Below are positions 1 to 9,969 of a stretch of 64,000 bases of DNA, one piece after another. Where the stretch lies: the NCBI GenBank assembly GCA_016124525.1, contig WGNO01000033.1, forward strand, positions 1-64,000, read 5' to 3'. The notes beneath the pieces are model-generated. The model saw only the letters and a program-made list of their open reading frames with translations, made no database searches and was not told the origin of the DNA. Both the position numbers and the translations under genes were made by a program. This DNA is from Nostoc sp. RI_552 (GTDB lineage: Bacteria; Cyanobacteriota; Cyanobacteriia; Cyanobacteriales; Nostocaceae). The number at the start of each line of letters is the position of its first letter. Position 1 is the stretch's first letter.

Positions 1-40
1 AAAGCACTAACAACAAAAGTATTAGCTTGTTGACTACTAT

Positions 41-147
41 GTTTCAATCCCGCGAGGGGGTTTCATTGATTTGAGAGTTGTGTAGGGACGTATTGCAATA
101 CGTCCCTACTAATGTTTGTTTCAATCCCGCGAGGGGGTTTCATTGAT
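41..147 (-). CRISPR. Residual CRISPR array, two repeats
   Basis: Two identical 30-nt repeats lie at 41-70 and 118-147. Read on the minus strand each ends in GGGATTGAAAC, the 3' end typical of cyanobacterial type I-D/III repeats that leaves an ATTGAAAC crRNA handle. This places the array downstream of, and co-directional with, the minus-strand cas6-cas4-cas1 remnant. The interval between them, 71-117, is 47 nt and is mostly a palindrome (82-109). The bases beyond the repeats (71-77 and 148-154) do not match, so the repeat is about 30-31 nt. Whether more repeats lie before position 1 cannot be seen. Confidence 0.8.
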
Positions 148-422
148 GAGTAAGGAGTTATGAGTAAGAAGTAATCTGGAAGTGCTGAACCTAGGTATTT
201 GCCAAAACCGGAAAGGTAATGTACGGGCATTCCTAGCTCTAAAGCATACACCAGGGCATCAGCAGTTATTTGTGGATTGCCCATTAATACTACTTGTTCT
301 ACGGTTTGAGCGGGAACGGACTTTTTCTCCCAACCACCATCTTCTTGTTTTAAGGCTACCTTAAAGGCTTCAGCAGCTTTACTGAGAACAGCATCGGGCT
401 GAGTTACATACAGAATGGACAT
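63..422 (-). pseudogene. cas1: cas1, truncated 5' fragment
   Basis: The first 81 or so codons (422 down to about 180) match the N-terminal beta domain of Cas1, the integrase that inserts new spacers; visible features are MSILYVTQPDAVLSK at the start and the VVLMGNPQIT and LSGFGKYLGS segments. Reading then runs into TTACTCATAACTCC-type filler and through the CRISPR repeat to a stop at 63. A full Cas1 has about 330 residues, and the whole alpha-helical catalytic domain with its Glu/His/Asp metal site is gone, as is cas2. The gene follows cas4 after 3 bp, the usual I-D order. Adaptation by this locus should be impossible. Confidence 0.85.
82..109. repeat. 28-nt perfect palindrome inside the CRISPR interval
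   Basis: Arms of 13 nt (GTAGGGACGTATT and its reverse complement) flank a GC centre. The same design, GTAGnGACGT...ACGTCnCTAC with a total of 28 nt, recurs at 31167-31194 with one mismatch. I infer that both belong to a dispersed palindromic repeat family and that this interval is not a normal phage-derived spacer. Confidence 0.7.
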
Positions 423-425
423 AAT

Positions 426-1010
426 TTAAACCTCAAGACGTAATTTTTTGATTTCTTTGGGTAAACAAATTTTCTGCAAGCTGCAATGTACACACTTTTT
501 GGGATGGTCTATGGGTGGAGGTATTTTCCCTGTAATGGTAGCCCGTGCAGCTTGAATTGCTTGTTCTGTAGCTTGTCGCAATGCAGGTGTAAAATTTACC
601 CGTTGCCGGCGACGGTTAGCATGGTAAAAAATCTCTCCATAGGGAATAATGTTTCCAGTGCGTTCTTCCAGGGACAAAGCAGCACCACAAAGTTGAAAAT
701 GGTCGTTGAGATAGTTGCCCATGGGTCCCTTTTTGAATTCCACAGGAATTAGTTGGTTATGTTTTTCTTCCACCGCATCAATGACACCGTTAATCATCAG
801 GCGATGGGACCACACCCACTGATGTCGATAAACCACCTTATCACCTTCTAAGGTCTTACCTTCGTTATCAACATGGCGGTGCAGATGGCGACCAATGATG
901 ATATGTTCATTGTCAGCATTTTCCCCAAGTTGGTATTCCAGAAAAAAACGACGGTGGCAATATTCCCAAGCATTTAGATAAGCTAGGGGGAGATAGGATT
1001 GTTCGTTCAT
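426..1010 (-). CDS. cas4: CRISPR-associated exonuclease Cas4
   Basis: 194 residues, normal for Cas4. It is a RecB-type nuclease that trims prespacers during adaptation. Visible signatures are Cys18 in the N-terminal EYCHRR segment, Asp78 in GVID, Glu91-Lys93 in VEFKKG, a QLCGAAL segment near 106-112, and a C-terminal CVHC...C cluster (Cys173, 176, 182) that with Cys18 would bind an iron-sulfur cluster. It lies between cas6 (12-bp gap) and the cas1 fragment (3-bp gap). The frame is intact with all key residues, though its adaptation partners are lost, so it is either recently orphaned or acts with another locus. Confidence 0.93.
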   Translation of the reverse strand: MNEQSYLPLAYLNAWEYCHRRFFLEYQLGENADNEHIIIGRHLHRHVDNEGKTLEGDKVVYRHQWVWSHRLMINGVIDAVEEKHNQLIPVEFKKGPMGNYLNDHFQLCGAALSLEERTGNIIPYGEIFYHANRRRQRVNFTPALRQATEQAIQAARATITGKIPPPIDHPKKCVHCSLQKICLPKEIKKLRLEV

Positions 1011-1022
1011 TTAATATGAACC

Positions 1023-1877
1023 TCAGTGTTGCTTTGAATGAGGTTTCTTGAAAGTTTGATTTTTGTGAGTTGGAGTTACTAGTTGGGTTTGTCCCATTCC
1101 CATGGTGGTTTTTCGTCCCACACCGGCAAAAAAGGCGAAATTGGCTAAAACAGTTGCAACTCTGGCAGTTTCATAGCTACTAAATCGGTAATTTACCCAA
1201 CCTTGCGCTCCAATTTCTGGACCTCCTTCCATTTTCAGTGCATGGGTTTTCAGTTCATAAGCTGTCACTAAAGCATTCCATTGACAATTAGCAAAATGAT
1301 ATTGTTCCGGCGCAAAAATATTCCACCGTCGCAGTAGAGAGTTAAAGACTAATTCCGGTAAGGGAAAAGTCTGTACATTTTTGTCTTGTTTAAAGCTAGT
1401 AGGTGATAAAAAATGTAATTCAATATCATTGAAAACCTGGGGAGGATTAGATAACAATACATAATCGGCTGCACCGGCTAATTCATGTGTCCCTGGAAGT
1501 GTGTACATATTACGAATAACAAAGGGAAAATTAGCTAGTGATAAAGTTTGGTTTTCTAACTGTTCAAAACCCTGGATTAAAGGTTCAATTAAACTTCCAT
1601 CTAATAAGCAAATGCGAAAATAGAAATAATCCCCTAAACGCACCCCGCTTCGACGGCGGTTTCCTAACAATCTGGAAATGGCTAATGGTGAATTTTGACT
1701 GGCATGAATGGCTTGAGCTATGGATGGATTTGCTATTGTTAACCAATTGAAAACTACGGCGTGTAATGCACGAGATAAAGTAGGAGGAATATCCCCCACA
1801 TCCGCAGCTGCTAGTTCTACAACAATTGAATGTAATGTGGTAAATTTATGCTGTGGCAACAAGACTTCTTGCTCCAT
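1023..1877 (-). CDS. cas6: CRISPR pre-crRNA endoribonuclease Cas6
   Basis: 284 residues. Cas6 cuts the repeat in the precursor transcript to release crRNAs. The C-terminus carries the glycine-rich RAMP loop (AFFAGVGRKTTMGMGQ, about 248-263) diagnostic of Cas6, and His39 in SRALHAVVF is a plausible catalytic residue by position. The order cas6-cas4-cas1 is that of type I-D. The start codon lies inside the end of a partial upstream frame that resembles a csc1 tail, an overlap expected of an intact operon. The frame is undamaged, so the protein may still process the short array here or arrays elsewhere. Confidence 0.92.
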   Translation of the reverse strand: MEQEVLLPQHKFTTLHSIVVELAAADVGDIPPTLSRALHAVVFNWLTIANPSIAQAIHASQNSPLAISRLLGNRRRSGVRLGDYFYFRICLLDGSLIEPLIQGFEQLENQTLSLANFPFVIRNMYTLPGTHELAGAADYVLLSNPPQVFNDIELHFLSPTSFKQDKNVQTFPLPELVFNSLLRRWNIFAPEQYHFANCQWNALVTAYELKTHALKMEGGPEIGAQGWVNYRFSSYETARVATVLANFAFFAGVGRKTTMGMGQTQLVTPTHKNQTFKKPHSKQH

Positions 1878-1944
1878 AAAATACTTTTGTTGGTAGATAA
1901 AATTGGTCTGGTAATTGTTGATATTCTTCGGTGGTTAATGTGGA
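1846..1944 (-). pseudogene. Probable csc1 (cas5d) 3' remnant
   Basis: A minus-strand frame of about 32 codons, with segments such as EEYQQLPDQFYLP and a stop at 1846-1848, overlaps the cas6 start by about 32 bp in another frame. Position directly upstream of cas6 is where csc1 sits in type I-D operons, and the sequence looks like a conserved protein tail. I did not align it, so the identity rests mainly on position. Upstream of about 1944 the frame loses sense and the opposite-strand WYL remnant begins, which marks a deletion junction. Cas3, cas10d, csc2 and most of csc1 are absent. Confidence 0.45.
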
Positions 1945-2557
1945 ATTGCTGTCAATGTTTCTGGAACAGCGTGGTAAATGTGCTGATGCTGATGTTAAGC
2001 AAAGACTCACCGGCACCATTGACAAACTCAGAGACTGCGGGATTAAGATGGATAGCAGTACTCACAGCCCTTATAAATTAGTTGAATCAAACTTTCCCCT
2101 ACTGCTGTCTACTGGACAGCGACAAGCCTTAGGGATGGCTGCATATTTGCTTTCTGGTATGGGTTTTTCAGATCAAGGTAGTCAAATTCAAGGCATCGGT
2201 AAGTTAACAGAGTCCGATATTCCAGAACTTCTTAGGGTTGATGTTGGTTCTGCATCCACTACTCATTGGCTATCCTGGGATTTTCTTACATTAAAAACTC
2301 GCCATCGCACAAGGGGGGAATTATCTAATTATCAACCCTGTGGCAAGGATGAAAAAGTTATTTACCGATATCCTCAAGGAAAATACTGTGATATTGAGGC
2401 AACTATAGATTGTTGGTTTTAGTTTCGTCAGAGGATTTTGAAGTATGGGGGAGGTGGCGAAATTTTAACTCCCCACATATTAGCAGATGAAATTAAAAAA
2501 GAGTATAAAAAAATCTGGGAAAAATTATCAGCCTCTGAAAATAAGGATAATTCCTAA
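1931..2557 (+). pseudogene. WYL-family transcriptional regulator, broken
   Basis: The frame from 1931 resembles cyanobacterial WYL regulators that accompany CRISPR loci: KLRDCGIKMD, a YKLVESNFPLLLS segment, then AAYLLSGMGF, and later RGELSNYQP and YPQGKYCDIEATID. It stops at an in-frame TAG (2420-2422) just before FRQRILKYG, a typical WYL C-terminal segment; 44 more codons follow in the same frame to TAA at 2557. At about 207 codons in total it is clearly shorter than the usual 300 or more, so an internal deletion after about codon 95 is likely. It is not functional unless the TAG is read through. Confidence 0.7.
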
Positions 2558-2757
2558 AGGTGACGGGAATTTTGAATAATAAGCATGTCCACTGTGTAGG
2601 GAACTGAATTAATGGCAATTCTCTTAAAAGGTCTAAATTTTTACCTAGGCTTGGTTTTTGGCACAGGGGAATGGCAAACTGTACATTTTTATACAGGTTT
2701 TTTGAAGTTAGGAAAGTTGTTTAATATGGAACCAAGTTATTTATGGAATAGTAAATT

Positions 2758-3252
2758 ATGTCTTATAGCATGAATGATGGGTTGAAAGTAGCTAGCATAG
2801 CTACCAATGATATTAGTAACTGGTTAAAAACCCTACCCGAAACTATTGAAATAGTTAATGTTGAAAGTAATCCATTGTTTCAAAAACGCGATATTGATTT
2901 AATTTGGAGAACTGAAAATCAAGAAATTTTGATAGAAATTAAAGGCGATCGCTACCACAAAACTGGAAATTTTTTCTTTGAGACCTACAGTAACCGAGAA
3001 AGGCAAACTCCGGGATGCTTTATGTATACAGAAGCACATTTTATATTTTACTACTTTATAGTAAAAAAAACTTTGTATGAGCTACCAATGCCGTTAACAC
3101 GGGAGTGGTTTGTCAAAAATATTAACCGCTTTCGAGAACGTTCTACAACAACACCGATATTTAACGGTGGCTGTTATACAACGGTTGGCAGATTAGTTCC
3201 CATTAATGACGTAATGAAGGAAGTGGAAGGAGTAACAAAAATAAACCTATGA
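2758..3252 (+). CDS. PD-(D/E)XK nuclease-like protein
   Basis: 164 residues, a soluble protein of a family I recall from cyanobacterial genomes. The pattern RDIDLIW (about 45-51) followed after about 10 residues by EIKGDRY (about 60-66) fits the Asp...Glu-X-Lys metal core of restriction-endonuclease-like folds. A conserved-looking KTGNFFFET segment and a C-terminal YTTVGRLVPIN follow. Substrate and role are unknown. It stands alone between the decayed CRISPR locus and the amidase gene; the location suggests a possible defence link but shows nothing more. The start could also be the ATG four codons in. Confidence 0.65.
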   Translation: MSYSMNDGLKVASIATNDISNWLKTLPETIEIVNVESNPLFQKRDIDLIWRTENQEILIEIKGDRYHKTGNFFFETYSNRERQTPGCFMYTEAHFIFYYFIVKKTLYELPMPLTREWFVKNINRFRERSTTTPIFNGGCYTTVGRLVPINDVMKEVEGVTKINL

Positions 3253-3423
3253 CTTAAACAACGCACATTTTTCTGGTGTGGGAAAATTAGCAACAAAAGC
3301 TACAGCTTTTAGCTAGTAGTTTTAGCTAATATTTGAATTTGGGTTCTAGACAGCAGTGGGGGGATAGTAACTTTTTTGGTATAATTTTACTTGAATTTTA
3401 AATATTCTCGCAATATTGTCACA

Positions 3424-4311
3424 ATGAGGTTTAAAGATTGGGCAAGTAAGGTGTTGGTAATTTCTCTGATGTTAACTGCTATGGTGTTTGTATTATCTCT
3501 AGGGAAAATTACAGACAAAACCAGTAACACAATTACCCCTCCTGCCAATGTTAACAGCATAACTACTGACTGGAGTCAATATCCACAAGCAAAATTACAA
3601 TCAGCAAATATTTTAGTAGAAAATAAATCAACAGTAGATTTACAGACTGCTCCAGTTACAAATAATGAAAATTCTCAAAGATACAGAACTACTGAGGCTT
3701 TTAGTAGGTATAAACCCAACTATGAAATTGCGGCTGTGGACCCCACTAATTATGGAGAGCGATATTCTCAGGATGTTAACGGCTTGCCGGTGAACAATCA
3801 AGCTATTATTGTTCTCCATGAAACCAGTAATTCTGCTTCTAGTGCTGTTAATTTTTTTCAAACACCCCACGAAGATGAGAGTCTACAAGTGAGTTATCAC
3901 GCCATAGTTGGGAGGGATGGCACAATTATTTATTTAGTTCCCCCAGATAAACGGGCTTTTGGTGCTGGTAATTCGGTTTTTGATGGTCCCAACGGTCCGG
4001 AAACTGTGAAAACTAATCCTGATTTGGCTGCTTCTGTGAATAATTTTGCTTATCACGTTTCTTTGGAAACACCCCGTGATGCTTGGGGTAAGAATCTTCT
4101 CAAGTCTCATAGCGGTTATACAGAAGTTCAATATAATTCCCTGGCCTGGTTAATTGCTCAAAGTCAAGTCCCAGACTATCGCATTACCACCCATGCAGCT
4201 GTGGATCGTTCTGGACAAAGAGCTGACCCTATCAGTTTTGATGAAGATAAATTTTTGCGCTTGCTCCATGGCTATCGCGAATTGACTCCCACTTATCAGT
4301 CTAGGAATTAA
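3424..4311 (+). CDS. N-acetylmuramoyl-L-alanine amidase (Amidase_2)
   Basis: Cuts the bond between muramic acid and the stem peptide of peptidoglycan, in the periplasm. An N-terminal hydrophobic helix (VLVISLMLTAMVFVLSLG, about residues 9-26) is a signal peptide or anchor. The Amidase_2 domain starts near AIIVLHETSN, whose His is the first Zn ligand; SYHAIVGRDG and the late TTHAAVDRSGQRADP, with the second His and the Asp, complete the site. The frame opens at a TTG at 3391, but the ATG at 3424 directly precedes the signal helix and is preferred. The 3' end overlaps the convergent ribBA by 11 bp, so no terminator separates them. Confidence 0.88.
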   Translation: MRFKDWASKVLVISLMLTAMVFVLSLGKITDKTSNTITPPANVNSITTDWSQYPQAKLQSANILVENKSTVDLQTAPVTNNENSQRYRTTEAFSRYKPNYEIAAVDPTNYGERYSQDVNGLPVNNQAIIVLHETSNSASSAVNFFQTPHEDESLQVSYHAIVGRDGTIIYLVPPDKRAFGAGNSVFDGPNGPETVKTNPDLAASVNNFAYHVSLETPRDAWGKNLLKSHSGYTEVQYNSLAWLIAQSQVPDYRITTHAAVDRSGQRADPISFDEDKFLRLLHGYRELTPTYQSRN

Positions 4312-6085
4312 AATCTTTTTCCCTGATGAAGCTGTAAATTTGCTGAGTTGCCAAGCCATGGCGTAGAGTGGAGGGTAGGGTGTCAAAGGAAAAAATCTGT
4401 CTATCTAGTTGCACTTGGAGGTTAATCAGGGGGTCGCTACCAGAAGAAATGAGAAATTCTAACTTTTGCACATAAGGCGAAGTTACCAAATGGTCAAGTA
4501 TGGGAAAAATTGCTTGCAGGTAAGGATGGTCATGTTGCTGATACCAATCACTAGCAGCGACGTTTGCTTGGTCAAACCCTAAGTGTACTGTTAAAGATGG
4601 GTGAGTAAACAAGGCTAACCCCAGGGGGCGGGCTTCTTCTTGTAAAAGTAAATGATTATTTTTTGCTAAAAGCCGCAAGTTCTCTAAACGTTCATAGCGT
4701 TGGGCAACTGATTGCGGGTCATCTTGCCAGTGAATTGCCACTGTGATTAAATAAGTTTGTAACAGCATATGACCTAGCTTTTGGGCTTTAGTGGCTAGGT
4801 AGTAAGAGTTGTAATCGTTAGCTTCAATTAACAATGGCAAGCGGTCAACTACTTCTAAACCGTAACCTTTAACTCCGGCGATTTTGCGGGGGTTGTTGGT
4901 GATGAGGCGAATTTTTTTAATCCCTAAGTCCATAAGCATTTGCGCCCCCATACCATAATCCCGCAGGTCGGCGGGAAAACCCAGGCGCTCATTTGCTTCT
5001 ACTGTATCCAGTCCCATGTCTTGCAAGGAATAGGCTTTGAGTTTATTAATTAACCCTATTCCCCGCCCTTCTTGGCGGAGATAAACTACTACACCTTGAC
5101 CAGCGCTTTCAATCATTTTTAATGCGGCTACTAACTGCATTCGACAGTCACAACGCAAGGAACCCAAAGCGTCACCTGTTAAGCATTCTGAGTGCATCCG
5201 CACCATTACAGGTTCATCTTTAAAATTATCTGGGTTACCCTTGACAATGGCTACGTGTTCTGTATTATCTACGGTGTGACGATAGGCATAGATATCAAAC
5301 TGACCGAACTGGCTGGGTAGTTTAGTAACGACTTCACGATAAATTAAGCGGTCATGTTGTAGGCGATAACTAATTAAATCGGCAATGCTGACAATTTTGA
5401 GGTTGTGATTTTTTGCATAGTCAATTAATTCGGGCAAACGCGCCATTGAACCATCAGGGTTTTGAATTTCACAAATCACCCCGGCTGGGTATAGCCCTGC
5501 TAGTCGAGATAAATCAACAGATGCTTCTGTATGTCCTGCCCGTTTTAGTACACCTCCCGCCTTAGCCCGAATGGGAAAAATGTGACCAGGACGACGTAAA
5601 TCTGTGGGTTTTGTCCCTGGGTTCAAGGTAACTTGGATGGTACGGGCGCGGTCTTCGGCTGAAATACCAGTGGTTACACCTAGTTCTGGGCTAGCATCAA
5701 TACTAACAGTAAAAGCAGTTTGGTTGGTATCTGTGATGTTAGTCACCATTAATGGTAAATCTAATTCATCCAAGCGATGGCCTGTCATGGCTAGACAAAT
5801 TAACCCTCTAGCTTGCACCGCCATGAAATTAATCATATCCGGTGTGGCAAATTGGGCAGCACAAATCAAGTCCCCTTCGTTTTCTCTATTTTCATCATCT
5901 ACCACCACAACGGCTCGGCCTGCTTTCAAGTCTGCCAAAGCAGCATCAATGGAATCAAATTTAAAGTTAGGAGGTAAGGAGACACCACTATCAATTTTTT
6001 CTTTTTTGTCAGGGGTGACATCCGTGGGGTTTTCCCCATTTAAGGGGGTAGAGTGAGACTGTCCCGTAGGCTTAGGCTTTGACAC
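4301..6085 (-). CDS. ribBA: Bifunctional DHBP synthase / GTP cyclohydrolase II with C-terminal extension
   Basis: Supplies both precursors of riboflavin. The RibB part (about 43-240) has the DDENRENEGD acidic motif and RRPGHIFPI plus GHTEASVDL; the RibA part (about 255-430) has the Zn-cysteine motif CLTGDALGSLRCDC and the VYLRQEGRGIGL loop. A conventional RibBA ends near 430, yet this protein runs to 594, adding about 160 residues with no motif I recognise. An N-terminal low-complexity tail of about 40 residues is also present. It appears monocistronic. No FMN riboswitch is evident in the roughly 270 bp upstream. Confidence 0.95.
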   Translation of the reverse strand: MSKPKPTGQSHSTPLNGENPTDVTPDKKEKIDSGVSLPPNFKFDSIDAALADLKAGRAVVVVDDENRENEGDLICAAQFATPDMINFMAVQARGLICLAMTGHRLDELDLPLMVTNITDTNQTAFTVSIDASPELGVTTGISAEDRARTIQVTLNPGTKPTDLRRPGHIFPIRAKAGGVLKRAGHTEASVDLSRLAGLYPAGVICEIQNPDGSMARLPELIDYAKNHNLKIVSIADLISYRLQHDRLIYREVVTKLPSQFGQFDIYAYRHTVDNTEHVAIVKGNPDNFKDEPVMVRMHSECLTGDALGSLRCDCRMQLVAALKMIESAGQGVVVYLRQEGRGIGLINKLKAYSLQDMGLDTVEANERLGFPADLRDYGMGAQMLMDLGIKKIRLITNNPRKIAGVKGYGLEVVDRLPLLIEANDYNSYYLATKAQKLGHMLLQTYLITVAIHWQDDPQSVAQRYERLENLRLLAKNNHLLLQEEARPLGLALFTHPSLTVHLGFDQANVAASDWYQQHDHPYLQAIFPILDHLVTSPYVQKLEFLISSGSDPLINLQVQLDRQIFSFDTLPSTLRHGLATQQIYSFIREKDFNS

Positions 6086-6363
6086 AGAAAATTACTAGCT
6101 ACCAAAAAGTAAATTTTTTTAACAATTTCTTATTTTAAATTGTAGCTCGTTTAACAGAGGATGAGCAATTTTTTGATTTGACCAATAATCAATCACCAAT
6201 GACCAAGGGCAGTGTAGAATCTAGCCACAACCGATGATAAAAACAAAAAATCGCTTTTGAAGTACCTGTGGGATGACTAGTGTATTGTGCCCCTGGTATT
6301 TTTGGCCTGATATTTGATAATTGACAACCAAATTAACTGAAAACGCATAAGGATTTGATAATT

Positions 6364-7422
6364 ATGAGTAATTTTAGACGCGTACCTGTGGGAATTGTTG
6401 GCGCGTCAGGCTATGGGGGAGTACAACTAGTAAGATTACTGTTGGAACATCCAGAAGTGGAACTAGTTTATTTAGGCGGTGATGGTAGTGCAGGTAAATC
6501 CTTTGGTGAACTGTATCCGCACTTAGCTCATTTAGTTGAGCTGCAAGTAGAACCAGTGGATCCAGAGGTTATTGCTCACCGTTGTGAAGTGGTTTTCCTT
6601 TCTCTACCCAATGGTCTGGCTTGGGAAATTGCCCCAAAATTATGTGCAAAAGGATGTAAAGTCCTGGATTTAAGCGCAGATTATCGATTCAACAACTTAA
6701 CAACATATACAGACTGGTATGGCATTAAAAGAAGCGATGGCCACATTGCCGCTACAGCAGTATATGGATTACCGGAATTGTACCGCGATCGCATTGCCGA
6801 AGCCCAGTTAATTGGCTGTCCTGGGTGTTACCCCACCGCCAGCCTGTTAGCGCTTTCACCCTTGCTCAAACAAGGCTTAATTGTCCCAGCCAGCGCTATT
6901 ATTGATGCCAAATCTGGAACATCCGGTGGTGGACGACAGGGGAAAGTGAACTTATTGTTGGCTGAGGCTGATAACTCCCTAGGGGCCTACGGTGTTGTGC
7001 GTCACCGTCACACCCCAGAAATTGAGCAAATTTGTAGTGATTTAGCAGGTCATGAAGTGACGGTGCAATTTACCCCCCATCTTGTGCCAATGGTGCGGGG
7101 AATTTTATCTACAGTATATGCCACACTCCGGGATCCTGGATTAGTGCGAGATGATTTAATTACCATTTATAACGCTTTTTATCGCAATGCTCCCTGGGTG
7201 AAAATTTGCGAAAGTGGCATTTATCCCCAAACTAAATGGGCGTGTGGTAGCAATCTTTGTTACATAGGGGTGGAAGTTGACCCCCGTACAGGGCGAGTAA
7301 TTGTCATGTCAGCAATTGACAACCTGATTAAGGGACAAGCAGGCCAAGCAATACAGTGCTTGAACTTGATGATGGCTTGGGATGAAACCTTGGGATTGCC
7401 CAAATTAGGTTTTTATCCTTAA
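6364..7422 (+). CDS. argC: N-acetyl-gamma-glutamyl-phosphate reductase
   Basis: Third step of arginine synthesis, an NADPH-dependent reduction of N-acetylglutamyl phosphate. The NADP-binding [14 protein letters not shown] loop is at the N-terminus, the catalytic cysteine lies in [11 protein letters not shown] near 150, and KSGTSGGGR and HRHTPEIEQ complete the active site. About 352 residues is normal. A TTG at 6355 extends the frame by three codons, but the ATG at 6364 sits properly after AAGGA at about 6348 and is chosen. It stands alone, divergent from ribBA, as scattered arg genes usually do in cyanobacteria. Confidence 0.96.
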   Translation: MSNFRRVPVGIVGASGYGGVQLVRLLLEHPEVELVYLGGDGSAGKSFGELYPHLAHLVELQVEPVDPEVIAHRCEVVFLSLPNGLAWEIAPKLCAKGCKVLDLSADYRFNNLTTYTDWYGIKRSDGHIAATAVYGLPELYRDRIAEAQLIGCPGCYPTASLLALSPLLKQGLIVPASAIIDAKSGTSGGGRQGKVNLLLAEADNSLGAYGVVRHRHTPEIEQICSDLAGHEVTVQFTPHLVPMVRGILSTVYATLRDPGLVRDDLITIYNAFYRNAPWVKICESGIYPQTKWACGSNLCYIGVEVDPRTGRVIVMSAIDNLIKGQAGQAIQCLNLMMAWDETLGLPKLGFYP

Positions 7423-7472
7423 TGGGGCATTGGGGAGCAGGGAAAGCTAACTCCCTTCCCCAATCCTACCTC

Positions 7473-9295
<1,823 letters not shown>

Positions 9296-9685
9296 ATGCG
9301 ATTACTACACACAATGCTGCGGGTAGGGAACCTAGATGAGTCTTTAAAGTTTTACTGCGACATCCTGGGAATGAAATTATTGCGGAAAAAGGATTATCCA
9401 GGGGGAGAATTTACTTTGGCTTTCATCGGCTATGGTGATGAAAGTGAAAATACTGTTATAGAATTAACTTATAACTGGGGCGTAGAAAAATACAATTTGG
9501 GCAATGCTTACGGTCATATTGCCCTTGGTGTTGATGATATTTACACTACTTGCGAAGAAATTAAAAAGCTGGGGGGGAAGGTAACGCGGGAACCAGGACC
9601 TATGAAACACGGTTCCACGGTAATTGCTTTTGTGGAAGATCCAGATGGATATAAAGTTGAACTGATTCAAACAAATAAGTCGTAA
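9296..9685 (+). CDS. gloA: Lactoylglutathione lyase (glyoxalase I)
   Basis: Isomerises the hemithioacetal of methylglyoxal and glutathione. A single VOC-fold protein with the four metal ligands visible: His in RLLHTMLRV, Glu in VIELTYNWG, His in AYGHIALGV and Glu in YKVELIQ. The ATG at 9296 gives MRLLHTML, the family's usual start, preceded by AAAGGTG; the frame opens ten codons earlier at 9266. 129 residues is close to the bacterial GloA length (130-145). Confidence 0.93.
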   Translation: MRLLHTMLRVGNLDESLKFYCDILGMKLLRKKDYPGGEFTLAFIGYGDESENTVIELTYNWGVEKYNLGNAYGHIALGVDDIYTTCEEIKKLGGKVTREPGPMKHGSTVIAFVEDPDGYKVELIQTNKS

Positions 9686-9969
9686 TTTGTAAACACCAGC
9701 TACCGGATTTTTCAAGGAGGTGGGGGAATGTGGGGAATATATTTAATTTGTATTTATTTATGTTCACTGTTGACTGTTGACTGTCCAAGTTGTACATCTG
9801 TGATACAAAATTTGAGCAATTAATGACTCTATTCTTAATAGACAATGAACTTTATCTGGGTAAAACGCAAAAATTGTAAATTTTTATTGCAGGATTCAAC
9901 ACTTCTGATGTTAACCTAATTCCCTGTTCCCTGTTCCCTGTTCCCTATAAAAAAGCTTAAAAAAAGAAT
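9686..9969. other. Noncoding stretch with heptamer tandem repeat
   Basis: No gene is seen. At 9920-9946 there are three TTCCCTG heptamers plus a partial fourth, a short tandemly repeated repetitive (STRR) tract of the kind common in Nostocales intergenic DNA. It ends 23 bp before the next start codon. Confidence 0.75.

Noticed and set aside
82-109. Reading the palindrome as an ordinary phage-derived spacer
   Set aside because: A perfect 28-nt palindrome with a sister copy at 31167 is better explained as a dispersed repeat.
1848-2081. Plus-strand open frame opposite the cas6 start
   Set aside because: Its translation is low-complexity Leu/Val/Met and it overlaps the cas6 start, the csc1 tail and the WYL remnant, which explain the DNA better.
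2610-2768. A 52-codon plus-strand frame starting MAILLKGLNFYLGLVFGT just before the PD-(D/E)XK-like gene
   Set aside because: No recognisable family, no clear ribosome site, and it runs into the next gene; kept only as possible decayed coding DNA.
6086-6354. Possible FMN riboswitch upstream of ribBA
   Set aside because: None of the conserved FMN-element blocks is visible on the minus strand.
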